A DNA stretch of 64,000 nt from an uncultured Latescibacterota bacterium (GCA_951812755.1 OX638329.1:4596522-4660521); one strand, 5' to 3'. Shown: positions 39,797 to 47,380, counted from the stretch's first letter. Notes: a model not told the origin generated them from the sequence alone. Translations and numbers: made by a program.

Positions 39797-41185
39797 CTAC
39801 GCAAATTGATACTCTCTCGAAGCGACAATGAGTTGCAACATCTGTATCACGCGATCAGTACTCTCCTCAGACCCGTTGTCCGCGGATAGATCGAGATCGC
39901 CACCTGATTCAGCAAATTTGCTCAAAGATTCGCGGGTCGTATCACTCACGGTCATAGGACCTGCGAGATCCAGACATTTTTCCACGAACTCATCAGGAGC
40001 GAGAGACCTACCCTCGGCTTTGAGCCGATCGATGATTTCGCCAATACCCGGCCTAGACGCATCGCTTACCTCGCGAACGGCAAAGTTCACACGCTCGGTC
40101 AGCGTACCCCCATCAACCCATTCCCTACCGGTGTGCCAGCCTTCCACGGTCGGCGGATCCAGCAATTTCTGCCCCATTAACGTGGTGGCACCCGAATATT
40201 TTCCCATACCCGGATCGGGACGTTGATAGGTGCCGATCAATTTCAAGATGCCCGTAACGAGTTCTGTCGGGCTTTTCACTTTTTTTCCTTGCGCTTCCTT
40301 GAAGAAGTCAGAATTAAAGAGTGTTCTGAGGATATGGCGCATATCGCCTTTCGACTCCATGAAAGCGTTTGACAGAGTTTCAATCGCTTCGGGATCCTGC
40401 GGCGGCGTCACATGCCAGGATGGAACTTGCGGTTCGTCTGCAACAAAAAAGTTGTAGAGATGCCTGGATATAAATTTGGCGCAGGCAGGCTGCTCGGCGA
40501 TGATATCGACGATATCGTCACCGTTGAGATTGCCCGTATGTCCCAAAAACGTCTTTTCGCCGTCGTCGTGGTCTTCTTCGAGGAAAACGAATTTCGCATC
40601 GTAGAAACCCTGTGGATACAGAGGCGGCGGCTGGGCGAACGTCCATCCCGTAAAGGCGCGAGCACAGTTTTTAATATCGTCTTCTGTATAATTGCCAACG
40701 CCCATCGAGAAGAGTTCTAACAGCTCTCGGCCGTAGTTCTCATTAGGCTCACCTTTGCGGTTCTCATTATTGTCCAGCCAGAAAATCATAGCGGGGTCTT
40801 TCGATAACTCGAGCAGGATCTCCCGCATATTTGAAAGCCCTACGCGCCGAAAAGTATCGATCTGGCGGGCAGAAGCGAGGAGATGCTGATTCTTTCCAAC
40901 CCCTGTGGCGAATACGTGATGCCAGAAAAGGGCTATTTTTTCTTCGAGCGGACGCTTGCTGCGGACCATTCGATACATCCATTTCTCGACGTACCCCGCT
41001 TCAAAGCTGCCAAAATAACGGTGCAAAATATCCTCATCAATCGGATCGCAACGCTCCGGCTCAACCAGGTCTTCCACGACGTTTTCGTAGCCCCTTTCGA
41101 CATAGTCCTCCAGTTCTGTTCTCGTGGCCCCAAACCCGGCTCGGCGCATCAGGTGGGCCATTAATGCAATATCGGTGTTCGACAT
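39797..41185 (-). CDS. DUF1800 family protein
   Basis: 462 residues. LMRRAGFGATRTELEDYVERGYENVVEDLVEP at the start, ALFWHHVFATGVGKNQHLLA, NENYGRELLELFSMGVGNYTEDDI, and a C-terminal GQKLLDPPTVEGWHTGREWVD are diagnostic of DUF1800. These proteins are usually encoded next to DUF1501, and both are thought to act on an unknown substrate. First gene of the 3-gene operon; GGGGG-rich Shine-Dalgarno before ATG 41185. The 278-base spacer 41186-41463 to the divergent HpcH gene must hold both promoters; a TATAAT at 41304-41309 is the only clear element. Confidence 0.85.
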   Translation of the reverse strand: MSNTDIALMAHLMRRAGFGATRTELEDYVERGYENVVEDLVEPERCDPIDEDILHRYFGSFEAGYVEKWMYRMVRSKRPLEEKIALFWHHVFATGVGKNQHLLASARQIDTFRRVGLSNMREILLELSKDPAMIFWLDNNENRKGEPNENYGRELLELFSMGVGNYTEDDIKNCARAFTGWTFAQPPPLYPQGFYDAKFVFLEEDHDDGEKTFLGHTGNLNGDDIVDIIAEQPACAKFISRHLYNFFVADEPQVPSWHVTPPQDPEAIETLSNAFMESKGDMRHILRTLFNSDFFKEAQGKKVKSPTELVTGILKLIGTYQRPDPGMGKYSGATTLMGQKLLDPPTVEGWHTGREWVDGGTLTERVNFAVREVSDASRPGIGEIIDRLKAEGRSLAPDEFVEKCLDLAGPMTVSDTTRESLSKFAESGGDLDLSADNGSEESTDRVIQMLQLIVASREYQFA

Positions 41186-41463
41186 TGTTTCCCCCTTTGC
41201 TGAAATACCTCGTTGGTTGCACCTGCTCTATTCCGGTCACCAGAATAACAACAAGTTGTTTATCAATGGTTTAGCTTGAATATCCCTTTGTAAAATAAAT
41301 TTCTATAATCTTTACTAATAGTATAACTTCATCATGGGCAAGAGGCAAACCAAAATTGTCGAGGTCTGGATGCGAGCGCAGAGAAGTCCACTGGCTTTTT
41401 TCATTATTTTTGCGTATTCATAGAAAATTAGACGCGTTACCATAACACCTGCAAGGAGGAAAC

Positions 41464-42246
41464 ATGCGCCGAAATAAGCTAAGAGAACTGCTCAATGCCG
41501 ATAAACCCAGTCTGGGAACCCACGTACACAGCCCGTGGCCATCGGTATTTGAAATGGTGGGATATTCAGGACAGTTTGATTATATCGAATACGTATCGGA
41601 ATACGCCCCCTATGATCTACACACAATGGACAATATTGGGCGGGCTATCGATCTATTCGACGATATGTCGGCAATGATCAAGGTCGAGGAAGACCCTCGT
41701 GGGCATATTGCAAATCGCGCCATAGGTGCGGGCATTCAAAATGTTTTATTCGCCGATGTGCGTACAGTAGAAGATGTGGCGGCGTGTGTGGAAACCGTGC
41801 GACCTGACACGCCAGAAGATGGTGGGCATCACGGCGTGAATATGCGCCGGTACGTGCGATTTGGCGTAGATACAGGAGGGGCTGAATTTATTCAGTCGTG
41901 TCGCGATTCCGTTGTTGCGATCATGATCGAAAAGAAGGAAGCGGTCGAAAGCCTGGAAGCACTGCTTTCCGTGCCGGGCTTAGATATGATACAGTTTGGG
42001 CCAGGAGATTATTCTCTGAGCACGGGCTATGGCAGGGAAAAAGTGCAAGAAGCGGAAAAATACGTGATCGAAACATCACTCAAAATGGGCATCGCGCCTC
42101 GAGCAGAACTCGGAGATGCCAAAGGCGCAAAGCGATATTTGGACATGGGCGTGAAACACTTTTGCGTGGGAACCGATGTGAGTATCTTGATGCAATGGTT
42201 CCGCGAAGAAGGAAAAGCGATGAGGGATGTACTGGAAAATGCGTAG
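41464..42246 (+). CDS. HpcH/HpaI aldolase/citrate lyase family protein
   Basis: 260-residue class II pyruvate-aldolase-like TIM barrel. MIKVEEDPR, ADVRTVEDV, VAIMIEKKEAVESL (metal Glu) and MIQFGPGDYSLSTG (metal Asp) follow the family order. These enzymes cleave 4-hydroxy-2-keto acids to pyruvate and an aldehyde. AAGGAGG precedes the ATG. The last 13 codons (EEGKAMRDVLENA) and stop are duplicated 1.1 kb downstream (43336-43382). A second family member is at 57059-57781. Confidence 0.85.
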   Translation: MRRNKLRELLNADKPSLGTHVHSPWPSVFEMVGYSGQFDYIEYVSEYAPYDLHTMDNIGRAIDLFDDMSAMIKVEEDPRGHIANRAIGAGIQNVLFADVRTVEDVAACVETVRPDTPEDGGHHGVNMRRYVRFGVDTGGAEFIQSCRDSVVAIMIEKKEAVESLEALLSVPGLDMIQFGPGDYSLSTGYGREKVQEAEKYVIETSLKMGIAPRAELGDAKGAKRYLDMGVKHFCVGTDVSILMQWFREEGKAMRDVLENA

Positions 42247-42249
42247 GAT
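42203..42249 (+). repeat. Direct repeat, copy 1 (3' end of HpcH gene)
   Basis: 47 bases, 43 identical to 43336-43382. Three of the four differences lie in codons of EEGKAMRDVLENA and all three are synonymous (GAA/GAG, AGG/AGA, GTA/GTG). The repeat flanks the toxin-antitoxin block. Confidence 0.8.
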
Positions 42250-42330
42250 CAGATAGGAGAGATATAAATCATTGAACCTGCCGCACACATAGCACGCCGT
42301 CACTCAGGCGCTAACCGGAGTCCAGTCATA

Positions 42331-42651
42331 TTAACTTGCCCTTGCCGCCTGTAATGGCTTGACTTCAACCTCGGCTATGCCTACTGTGGTCTCCAGTTGT
42401 GGAATCGGATCCTTGTAATCTTTGAGGGCTTTGCAATGGAAAGCCATTGCCTCCTCAATTGACATCTGCGGCTGGGGAACCGGGTCGCCGTATTCTATCA
42501 GACTCTCGATGTGAAAAATGATCGCCTCCCGCATGTTTTCCTGAATATCCTTCCAGGTTTCCCCAGTGCTTATGCAGCCCGGTAAATCAGGCGAATAGGC
42601 TGAGTAGTTGTTCGGCGTGCGTTCATAGACCACCGCATATTTCAGCTTCAT
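42331..42651 (-). CDS. hicB: HicB-type antitoxin
   Basis: 106 residues. KLKYAVVYERTPNNYSAYSPDLPGCISTGETWKDIQENMREAI is the HicB partial-RNase-H fold that neutralises HicA. The start ATG 42651 overlaps the hicA stop as ATGA. After the core, residues from about MREAIIFHIESLIEYGDPVPQ are repeated as IEEAMAFHCKALKDYKDPIPQ, a tandem duplication of about 25 residues not usual for HicB. No DNA-binding C-terminal domain is obvious, so autoregulation may be weak or by HicA-HicB only. Confidence 0.85.
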   Translation of the reverse strand: MKLKYAVVYERTPNNYSAYSPDLPGCISTGETWKDIQENMREAIIFHIESLIEYGDPVPQPQMSIEEAMAFHCKALKDYKDPIPQLETTVGIAEVEVKPLQAARAS

Positions 42652-42848
42652 CGGTTTCTCTCCCTTAGTCCTGCTTGTCTCAGGATATTCAGCCATGTAC
42701 CCGGTGCCACATCATCTCCCGGATGACCCGGAATAGTGACTGTTCCGGGCTTATCGGGATGATGGTATTGACGGTGACTCCCTCGCGTCCTTACCAGCCT
42801 CCACCCGTCCCTCTGGACCAATCGGATAGCGTCTCTAACCTTTGGCAT
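42648..42848 (-). CDS. hicA: HicA-type mRNA interferase toxin
   Basis: 66-residue double-stranded-RNA-binding-fold toxin that cuts mRNA independently of ribosomes. RDGWRLVRTRGSHRQYHHP holds the catalytic His (GSHRQ), and VTIPGHPGDDVAPGTWLNILRQAGL is the family C-terminal motif. The gene precedes hicB with 4-base overlap. Its start lies inside the PIN-toxin remnant frame (42835-42915), showing a fused junction of two toxin-antitoxin loci. Confidence 0.9.
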   Translation of the reverse strand: MPKVRDAIRLVQRDGWRLVRTRGSHRQYHHPDKPGTVTIPGHPGDDVAPGTWLNILRQAGLRERNR

Positions 42849-42915
42849 ACTCCCGTTCCGAAGAATTCACACATTCGACCAGCCAAATCCACAGGTGCGT
42901 ATCCAGAATAATCAC
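42835..42915 (-). pseudogene. Truncated PIN-domain (VapC-type) toxin, 26 codons
   Basis: GTG 42915 overlaps the stop of the Phd-type antitoxin gene (GTGA). The frame reads VIILDTHLWIWLVE, the classic first strand of PIN toxins with the first catalytic Asp (LDTH-W). It then departs from the family (CVNSSEREYAKG) and stops after codon 26, within hicA. The remaining 100 or so codons are absent. This is a remnant, too short for activity. Confidence 0.75.
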
Positions 42916-43253
42916 TTCAAAAGTTCCCAGTCCTCTATAGCGACTGGCTCCGTCGGATCTAAATATTCAATGACCTTGCCGCGTAGCGGTGACGACGTCA
43001 CGGGATCGGAGTCAGACACGATCTGTGTCTCGACGTAATCGGGATCATTGTCCCTCATCTTATCCCGGATTTGGTCAACTGCAACGAAATCCTTTTCCCA
43101 CTGTTGCTGATAGAGTCGATAGCGTTCTACAGGCAACACAACTGCCACCATCTGCCCAGCTTCATTTCTAACTTCACACGCTTCGTTAGAAGATCTGAGA
43201 GATTGAACCAATTCCTGGAGCTTGCTGCCAGCTTCTTTGAGATTGAGTACCAT
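42912..43253 (-). CDS. Phd/YefM-type antitoxin
   Basis: 113 residues. LKEAGSKLQELVQSLRSSNEACEVRNEAGQMVAVVLPVERY is the Phd/YefM DNA-binding and dimer region. The C-terminal PLRGKVIEYLDPTEPVAIEDWELLK matches the toxin-binding tail of antitoxins paired with PIN toxins. Its cognate toxin gene is reduced to the stub at 42835-42915, so this antitoxin is now an orphan. It may still repress the shared promoter and thereby control hicAB transcribed behind it. Confidence 0.8.
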   Translation of the reverse strand: MVLNLKEAGSKLQELVQSLRSSNEACEVRNEAGQMVAVVLPVERYRLYQQQWEKDFVAVDQIRDKMRDNDPDYVETQIVSDSDPVTSSPLRGKVIEYLDPTEPVAIEDWELLK

Positions 43254-43335
43254 TCTCAGTCCTTTGAATTTTGTGTCTGAATTTCCTTATTAAGTTGCAG
43301 GTTCGTCGTCAACCGTGAGTGAACACACTTAGACT

Positions 43336-43382
43336 GAGAAGAGGGAAAAGCGATGAGAGATGTGCTGGAAAATGCGTAGGAT
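43336..43382 (+). pseudogene. Displaced 3'-end fragment of an HpcH/HpaI aldolase gene (direct repeat copy 2)
   Basis: 47 bases encoding EEGKAMRDVLENA and TAG in the same frame as copy 1 at 42203-42249. No upstream part of the gene is present; sequence before 43336 is unrelated. It has no start codon and no Shine-Dalgarno. Confidence 0.75.
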
Positions 43383-43410
43383 TCTGATATGCCCCACCTG
43401 TTCAGAGTTT

Positions 43411-44082
43411 CTACTGTTGCGTCAGCATGGTTGCGATGTCTTTCTGCAATGGAATGTTATATTCCTGCTCGAAATCCGCAATGCTTCCGTGAATTTTCTG
43501 AAAGGCTACGACGATATCTCCCCCCATGAATGTGGCTTTGCTAAGGTCTAATTTGGCTTTTTCCCATTCACCTAATTGTAACCAGGCAAGGCCACGATTG
43601 TTATAGGCATCGATAAAATCTGGCTTCAGCCGTATCGCCTCAGTGTAGTCTGATATCGCCTCCTCAATCTGGTTTTTCCTGCGGTAAGCACTGCCGCGAT
43701 TATTATAGGCAATAGCATCATATCGGTTCAATTCAATCGCCTTGCTAAAGTCTTTGATGGCATCGTCATACTCGCCTTTATATCCGTAAGCAGCACCGCG
43801 ACTGTAATAGGCTCTGGCATATTCCGGTTTTAGTTCAATCGCCTTGCTAAAGTCTTTAATGGCATCGTCAAGAATATTTTTTTTGCCATAAAAAATGCCG
43901 CGATTGTAATAGGCATCGGCATAATTTGGATTCAACTCTATCGCACTGTTGAAGTCTTCAATGGCCCGATCTAAATCGCCTTGTTGAAAAAAAATAAAGC
44001 CGCGATAGTTATGCGCTCTGGCTACGTCAACAATGGAGGTGTCCAAATCTAACGACATGACATCAGCGTTCATCAAGCTCAT
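43411..44082 (-). CDS. Tetratricopeptide repeat protein
   Basis: 223 residues with about five TPR units between residues 18 and 190 (NYRGFIFFQQGDLDRAIEDFNSAIELNPNYADAYYNRG and so on). TPR arrays form superhelices that bind peptides. Two neighbouring units are nearly identical in DNA at a 102-base (34-codon) offset, so the array expanded recently. ATG 44082 overlaps the FRG gene end by 20 bases; ATG 44058 would avoid the overlap and is also possible. Translationally coupled to the FRG gene, so the pair likely acts together. Confidence 0.85.
   Translation of the reverse strand: MSLMNADVMSLDLDTSIVDVARAHNYRGFIFFQQGDLDRAIEDFNSAIELNPNYADAYYNRGIFYGKKNILDDAIKDFSKAIELKPEYARAYYSRGAAYGYKGEYDDAIKDFSKAIELNRYDAIAYNNRGSAYRRKNQIEEAISDYTEAIRLKPDFIDAYNNRGLAWLQLGEWEKAKLDLSKATFMGGDIVVAFQKIHGSIADFEQEYNIPLQKDIATMLTQQ
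43731..43872. repeat. 102-bp-period TPR coding repeats
   Basis: The stretch TTCAATCGCCTTGCTAAAG and what follows recur at 43732 and 43834, about 39 bases with a single mismatch. It marks recent tandem duplication of a TPR unit. Confidence 0.8.
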
Positions 44083-44977
44083 CGTTTTCCTCCCCTCGAG
44101 GTGATTGAGATAAGGTTTCAGTGAAAACAGCAGCCATACTATTTATAAATTCTGTGTAAAGGGCAATAGCATCATCCCGATTATTATTTTGATCTGCCTC
44201 AATACTGCGTTGTAGATAGCCTTGCTTATCAGATTCAATGTATGGTCTATTCTGAGCATGTAGGCGAGCAAAGCCGTCAAAGTCGGGAAACATACTGGCT
44301 TCAGTGATACCTGATAATTTATCCAGAGAATCCCGAATCTCTTGCTTGCTACTTTTCATAATCTCACATTTGGCCTCTGTTTCAATGTCAATGCCACCAA
44401 ATACAAAAACCGATTTCTGTGCGATAATGCGGTTATTCTGATACTTGGGTTGCCATTGATACAGCAGATATTGACCATTTGCATCCGGCTCAAAAAAGTG
44501 TTTAATATCTTCTTCTGCTAATTGGGTACCAACTGTTCTGAAACGTGCAGGATCATCAATACGCACAGCGAATACTTTACCATTCGCTGGTCCTTTGGAA
44601 CTTGGTTGACAGGCAAACCAGAGCGCGACCAGAGCATTGCGTGTAAAGTCTATCAGACAGGTGGCTGCGCCAAAGTGCTGAAGTTCTGCAAGCAAATCCA
44701 AATCGCATAGTCGTTGCCCATCTTTTTGATCGTGTCCCATAAGACGAGCATCTGCTATCAGTTTTTCATTCATTGTCAGCAATTTAGCAGGAGTTCTATC
44801 CTTCCCAGGTTGCAGACGACGGTAAGAGGATGCTTCTATTTCGTAATCGTCTCTTGTAACCCCTCGAAATAGATATTGCCCATCGTTGAACTGTTTTGCC
44901 CATTTCATAAAACCACTCAGAGTTTTGACACGGCGTGACTCCTTTTGAGCCATCTGCCTTGATGACGACTCATTCAT
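44063..44977 (-). CDS. FRG-domain protein
   Basis: 304 residues. The FRG signature YLFRGVTRDDYEIEASSYRR is at about 36-55. LLAELQHFGAATCLIDFTRNALVALWFACQ at about 95-125 is the second conserved block of the FRG family (named from its Phe-Arg-Gly). The biochemical role is not settled; the family is often seen in phage-defence or ADP-ribosylation-like contexts. Here it sits between toxin-antitoxin genes and a nuclease and is coupled to a TPR gene. Its C-terminal part (LQRSIEADQNNNRDDAIALYTEFINS) itself resembles a TPR-like helix pair. Defence is an inference from context. Confidence 0.75.
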   Translation of the reverse strand: MNESSSRQMAQKESRRVKTLSGFMKWAKQFNDGQYLFRGVTRDDYEIEASSYRRLQPGKDRTPAKLLTMNEKLIADARLMGHDQKDGQRLCDLDLLAELQHFGAATCLIDFTRNALVALWFACQPSSKGPANGKVFAVRIDDPARFRTVGTQLAEEDIKHFFEPDANGQYLLYQWQPKYQNNRIIAQKSVFVFGGIDIETEAKCEIMKSSKQEIRDSLDKLSGITEASMFPDFDGFARLHAQNRPYIESDKQGYLQRSIEADQNNNRDDAIALYTEFINSMAAVFTETLSQSPRGEENDELDER

Positions 44978-45258
44978 TACTTTTTGCCCTCAACAATAGC
45001 GGTCTCCTCTCTCGTGAAGCCATGCACATTGTCAGAATCAGGATTATTGGTATTATGCTCTGAGTAACTGGTATTTGTTTCCCATAAATCGAAAAGATAC
45101 TTCAACTAGAGCTAGATGACAAGGAAAAGTCCAAAAAAAGGCAAAGGCCCAAAACTCGTTCAGGGCCTTGATACACCTCAGTTCTTCAGGTATGGAATTC
45201 ATTTCAGAAGAGAGAATGGTTTTGGAGCGAGTTCAGCGCGCGTTTTGGGTTTGCCTTT
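44978..45258. other. Intergenic region between FRG gene and thermonuclease
   Basis: 281 bases without a convincing gene. It contains a minus-strand terminator-like hairpin (45133-45169) and the decayed gene fragment 45209-45260. A promoter for the FRG-TPR pair is expected between 44978 and 45110 but I see no clear match. Confidence 0.5.
45133..45169 (-). terminator. Intrinsic terminator downstream of the thermonuclease
   Basis: On the minus strand AAGGCCC (45169-45163) pairs with GGGCCTT (45150-45144), followed by TGCC and seven T. The 12-base loop is long, so strength is moderate. Confidence 0.6.
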
Positions 45259-45260
45259 TC
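45209..45260. pseudogene. Decayed partial copy of the 45902-46159 gene
   Basis: About 50 bases match 45957-46006 with about five differences including a one-base gap. On the minus strand the corresponding frame now contains a TGA and a shift, so it no longer codes for KSKPKTRVELGSKTIL. It touches the stop codon of the thermonuclease gene at 45259. Confidence 0.6.
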
Positions 45261-45840
45261 AGTCTCCCACTAACCGGGGCAAATCTTCAAAAGGCAAATC
45301 TCCATTATGACGCCAAACCTCTGGATCGAATACCTCAGCATGGCCCCACATACCGCGCCTTGCACTACGAGCTTCGCTTTCAACAGACTCATACTGATCG
45401 CCATAGGCAACGATTGCATATCCGTTCCAGACCATCCATTTTCCGATGTCTTCGTCGAGAAAATATACCGCTCCAACAACACGGTCATAACTGTCATATT
45501 GGTTTACCTCAACGCGAATATACTTGCCCCCAATCTTTTTAATCAACTTAATCTTAACGCTTTCTCGCTGATCATACCAGTTTCCGTATGGATATCTTGC
45601 TAACTGGCCTAACTCAGGTGCATCTATGCCTGCGACACGCACCCTTTCCTCGGATACTTTGATTGTATCTCCATCAATGACAAATGCTTTGCCAGTAATG
45701 ACACTGACATCACTAAAAATCTTTTTGGCCTTTTCGAGTCGTAGATCAATTGGCTCTACAGAGGGTTCATATTTCTTCTCTTTTCTTTCTTCTGTTAAAA
45801 AAAACAGGAGTTTTACTACCAGTTTCAAGAACTCTGCCAT
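45259..45840 (-). CDS. Thermonuclease (SNase-like) family protein
   Basis: 193 residues. A hydrophobic, then basic N-terminus (residues 1-20, FLKLVVKLLFFLT) may anchor it. The SNase domain (about 45-185) has VIDGDTIKV, VRVAGIDAPE (Arg and calcium-binding Asp), SYDRVVGAVYFLDEDIGKWMVWNGYA and EARSARRGMWG. It would cleave DNA or RNA with calcium. ATG 45840 follows AAAGGAGGAGGGA, a very strong Shine-Dalgarno; the frame extends upstream to 45864 without such support. Possible roles are nutrient scavenging or defence within the island. Confidence 0.85.
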   Translation of the reverse strand: MAEFLKLVVKLLFFLTEERKEKKYEPSVEPIDLRLEKAKKIFSDVSVITGKAFVIDGDTIKVSEERVRVAGIDAPELGQLARYPYGNWYDQRESVKIKLIKKIGGKYIRVEVNQYDSYDRVVGAVYFLDEDIGKWMVWNGYAIVAYGDQYESVESEARSARRGMWGHAEVFDPEVWRHNGDLPFEDLPRLVGD

Positions 45841-45901
45841 TCCCTCCTCCTTTAAGTGACGCACAACAAGCCCCTACAGGGCTACCATCGCCGCACTTGC
45901 T

Positions 45902-46159
45902 TTACTCCGCATCAACCAATTTCCCGTCCTTGAATATCAACTTCAAGTCGTCATAAGAGAGAATGGTCTTAGAGCCGAGTTCAACGCGCGTTTTGGGTTT
46001 GCTTTTCCGGGCGATCACTTCTTCAATGGACATGTTCAATTTAAGCAAAACGGTTTCTTCCGCGCCTTCTAATTCCGCTTCGCTTGCTGCAAAGGCGACA
46101 TTGAAAAGACGTTCAACTTCGGGAATCGTGTACTTATCTCTCCAATCTGAGTAGTTCAC
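45902..46159 (-). CDS. Small hypothetical protein downstream of a Gfo/Idh gene
   Basis: 85 residues from GTG 46159, one base after the stop of the Gfo/Idh gene. The sequence (MNYSDWRDKYTIPEVERLFNVAFAASEAELEG...) is charged, with no signal or membrane segment. I do not recognise it. A region of it (KSKPKTRVELGSKTIL) is duplicated in decayed form at 45209-45260 beyond the thermonuclease. A longer frame to 46213 overlaps the Gfo/Idh gene and is less likely. Confidence 0.5.
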   Translation of the reverse strand: MNYSDWRDKYTIPEVERLFNVAFAASEAELEGAEETVLLKLNMSIEEVIARKSKPKTRVELGSKTILSYDDLKLIFKDGKLVDAE

Positions 46160-46160
46160 A

Positions 46161-47357
46161 TCACAACCAACCTGCCACAGTCCACAACGGACTGAGACGC
46201 TGGAAAGGTGCATTCAACAGACGCTCGCGGTCTGTGACGGGATGGCCGCCGTACTGCCGAATATATTCGGCTTCAAATCGTCGCTCGAGATCCGTCTCTT
46301 TCGTCAGCGGAAGATCAACCCAGACACTCCCCCTATTCGCACTCTCGCGAATCGCAATCCAGATCTCCAGATCCCTGCGGGCATTTGCGGGACAGTACTG
46401 TGGTTCTGAACCCTCTGTCACAGCCTTGTGAAGGCTATTGAGAATCGCGGCTTTTGCCACATCGTCCGCATGGGAGACCTTCTGGTATTTGAATGGATTC
46501 TCCCAAACAACCGGTGGATCGGTATCCACCCGAACGGACGCAAGAATCTGCTCTCCGTCAATCTCCTCGAATGCCTCCCGAATTGGGTAAGATACGCGTT
46601 CACCACTTCCATAAAGCACCAGCTCATTCCTCGAAATATGCCCTTCCACACCTTCGATATCCCAACAGTTCCCTCGCGCACCAGCAGGCGACATTTCGTA
46701 TAGACAGACCACATCATCTTCAAACTCCACAACAGCACTCTCCCACCATCGGGTCGTTTCCTGCGCCCCGCCATAATTGCTATATGGCAACACCTCCACC
46801 GATTGTGCATAGCCCAGGGCACGGGTCGCGGCCTTGTCGAGGATCATTCTAACCCCGTTGATACCGTGATAGCTTCCAGACGTGTACCAAAGACGCGCAT
46901 GCGTCAGTTTTCCAAGCAGTCCCTGCCTGACAATCTTTTGCTTTAATTGTTCCTGGGGCCAGAGCCAGACATTTTCAGCGACCTCCCAAACGACACCTCT
47001 ATCTCGACATGCCCGATCAATCGCATCGCCAATCGCCAGAGTGTGGGCATACGGAATCTCCGTGATAATATGACAACCGCGCTCAACAGCCGCCAAAGCC
47101 ATAACCGCTTGTCCATCGGTGGGGACAAGTATAAAAACCACATCTGGCTTTTCCCGATCGAGCATCGCTTCAAAATCGGTATATCGCGCATCAATGCCAA
47201 AACGCTCGCCAACCACCTGTAACGATTGCTCGCTGTGATCGCAGATCGCGCACAAATCGTAGAGATCGGTCAACTTGACCATCGTCGCGATATATCCGCG
47301 GGCGCGGGAACTTTCATAAGCACCACACCCGACAACAGCGAGTCGAAGTTTCTTCAT
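46161..47357 (-). CDS. Gfo/Idh/MocA family oxidoreductase
   Basis: 398-residue NAD(P)-dependent sugar or inositol dehydrogenase. The Rossmann motif VVGCGAYESSRARGY is at about 8-22, and the conserved EKP position reads HIITEIPYAHT, so the usual Lys is absent at that spot (EIPY). The C-terminal beta-sheet domain fits the family. Loss of the EKP lysine suggests altered catalysis or a binding role. It is followed by an MDR dehydrogenase upstream (48352-47381) and a phytanoyl-CoA dioxygenase-like gene, all on the minus strand. Confidence 0.8.
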   Translation of the reverse strand: MKKLRLAVVGCGAYESSRARGYIATMVKLTDLYDLCAICDHSEQSLQVVGERFGIDARYTDFEAMLDREKPDVVFILVPTDGQAVMALAAVERGCHIITEIPYAHTLAIGDAIDRACRDRGVVWEVAENVWLWPQEQLKQKIVRQGLLGKLTHARLWYTSGSYHGINGVRMILDKAATRALGYAQSVEVLPYSNYGGAQETTRWWESAVVEFEDDVVCLYEMSPAGARGNCWDIEGVEGHISRNELVLYGSGERVSYPIREAFEEIDGEQILASVRVDTDPPVVWENPFKYQKVSHADDVAKAAILNSLHKAVTEGSEPQYCPANARRDLEIWIAIRESANRGSVWVDLPLTKETDLERRFEAEYIRQYGGHPVTDRERLLNAPFQRLSPLWTVAGWL

Positions 47358-47380
47358 AGCGTCTCACCTCCTGCTGTCAA

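Noticed and set aside
41334-41423. 29-codon frame (MGKRQTKIVEVW...) in the DUF1800-HpcH spacer
   Set aside because: No Shine-Dalgarno and no recognisable motif; likely chance in a leader region.
42250-42330. Possible remainder of the PIN toxin gene beyond hicB
   Set aside because: Checked both strands; no continuation of the PIN frame is present, so the toxin is truncated rather than split by an insertion.
43320-43410. Integrase or tRNA attachment site beside the toxin-antitoxin block
   Set aside because: No recombinase gene and no tRNA-like sequence in or near the 1.1 kb block; the insertion mechanism remains unknown.
45116-45310. 64-residue plus-strand frame near the thermonuclease
   Set aside because: It spans a minus-strand terminator and the decayed repeat, has no Shine-Dalgarno, and its content is explained by those features.
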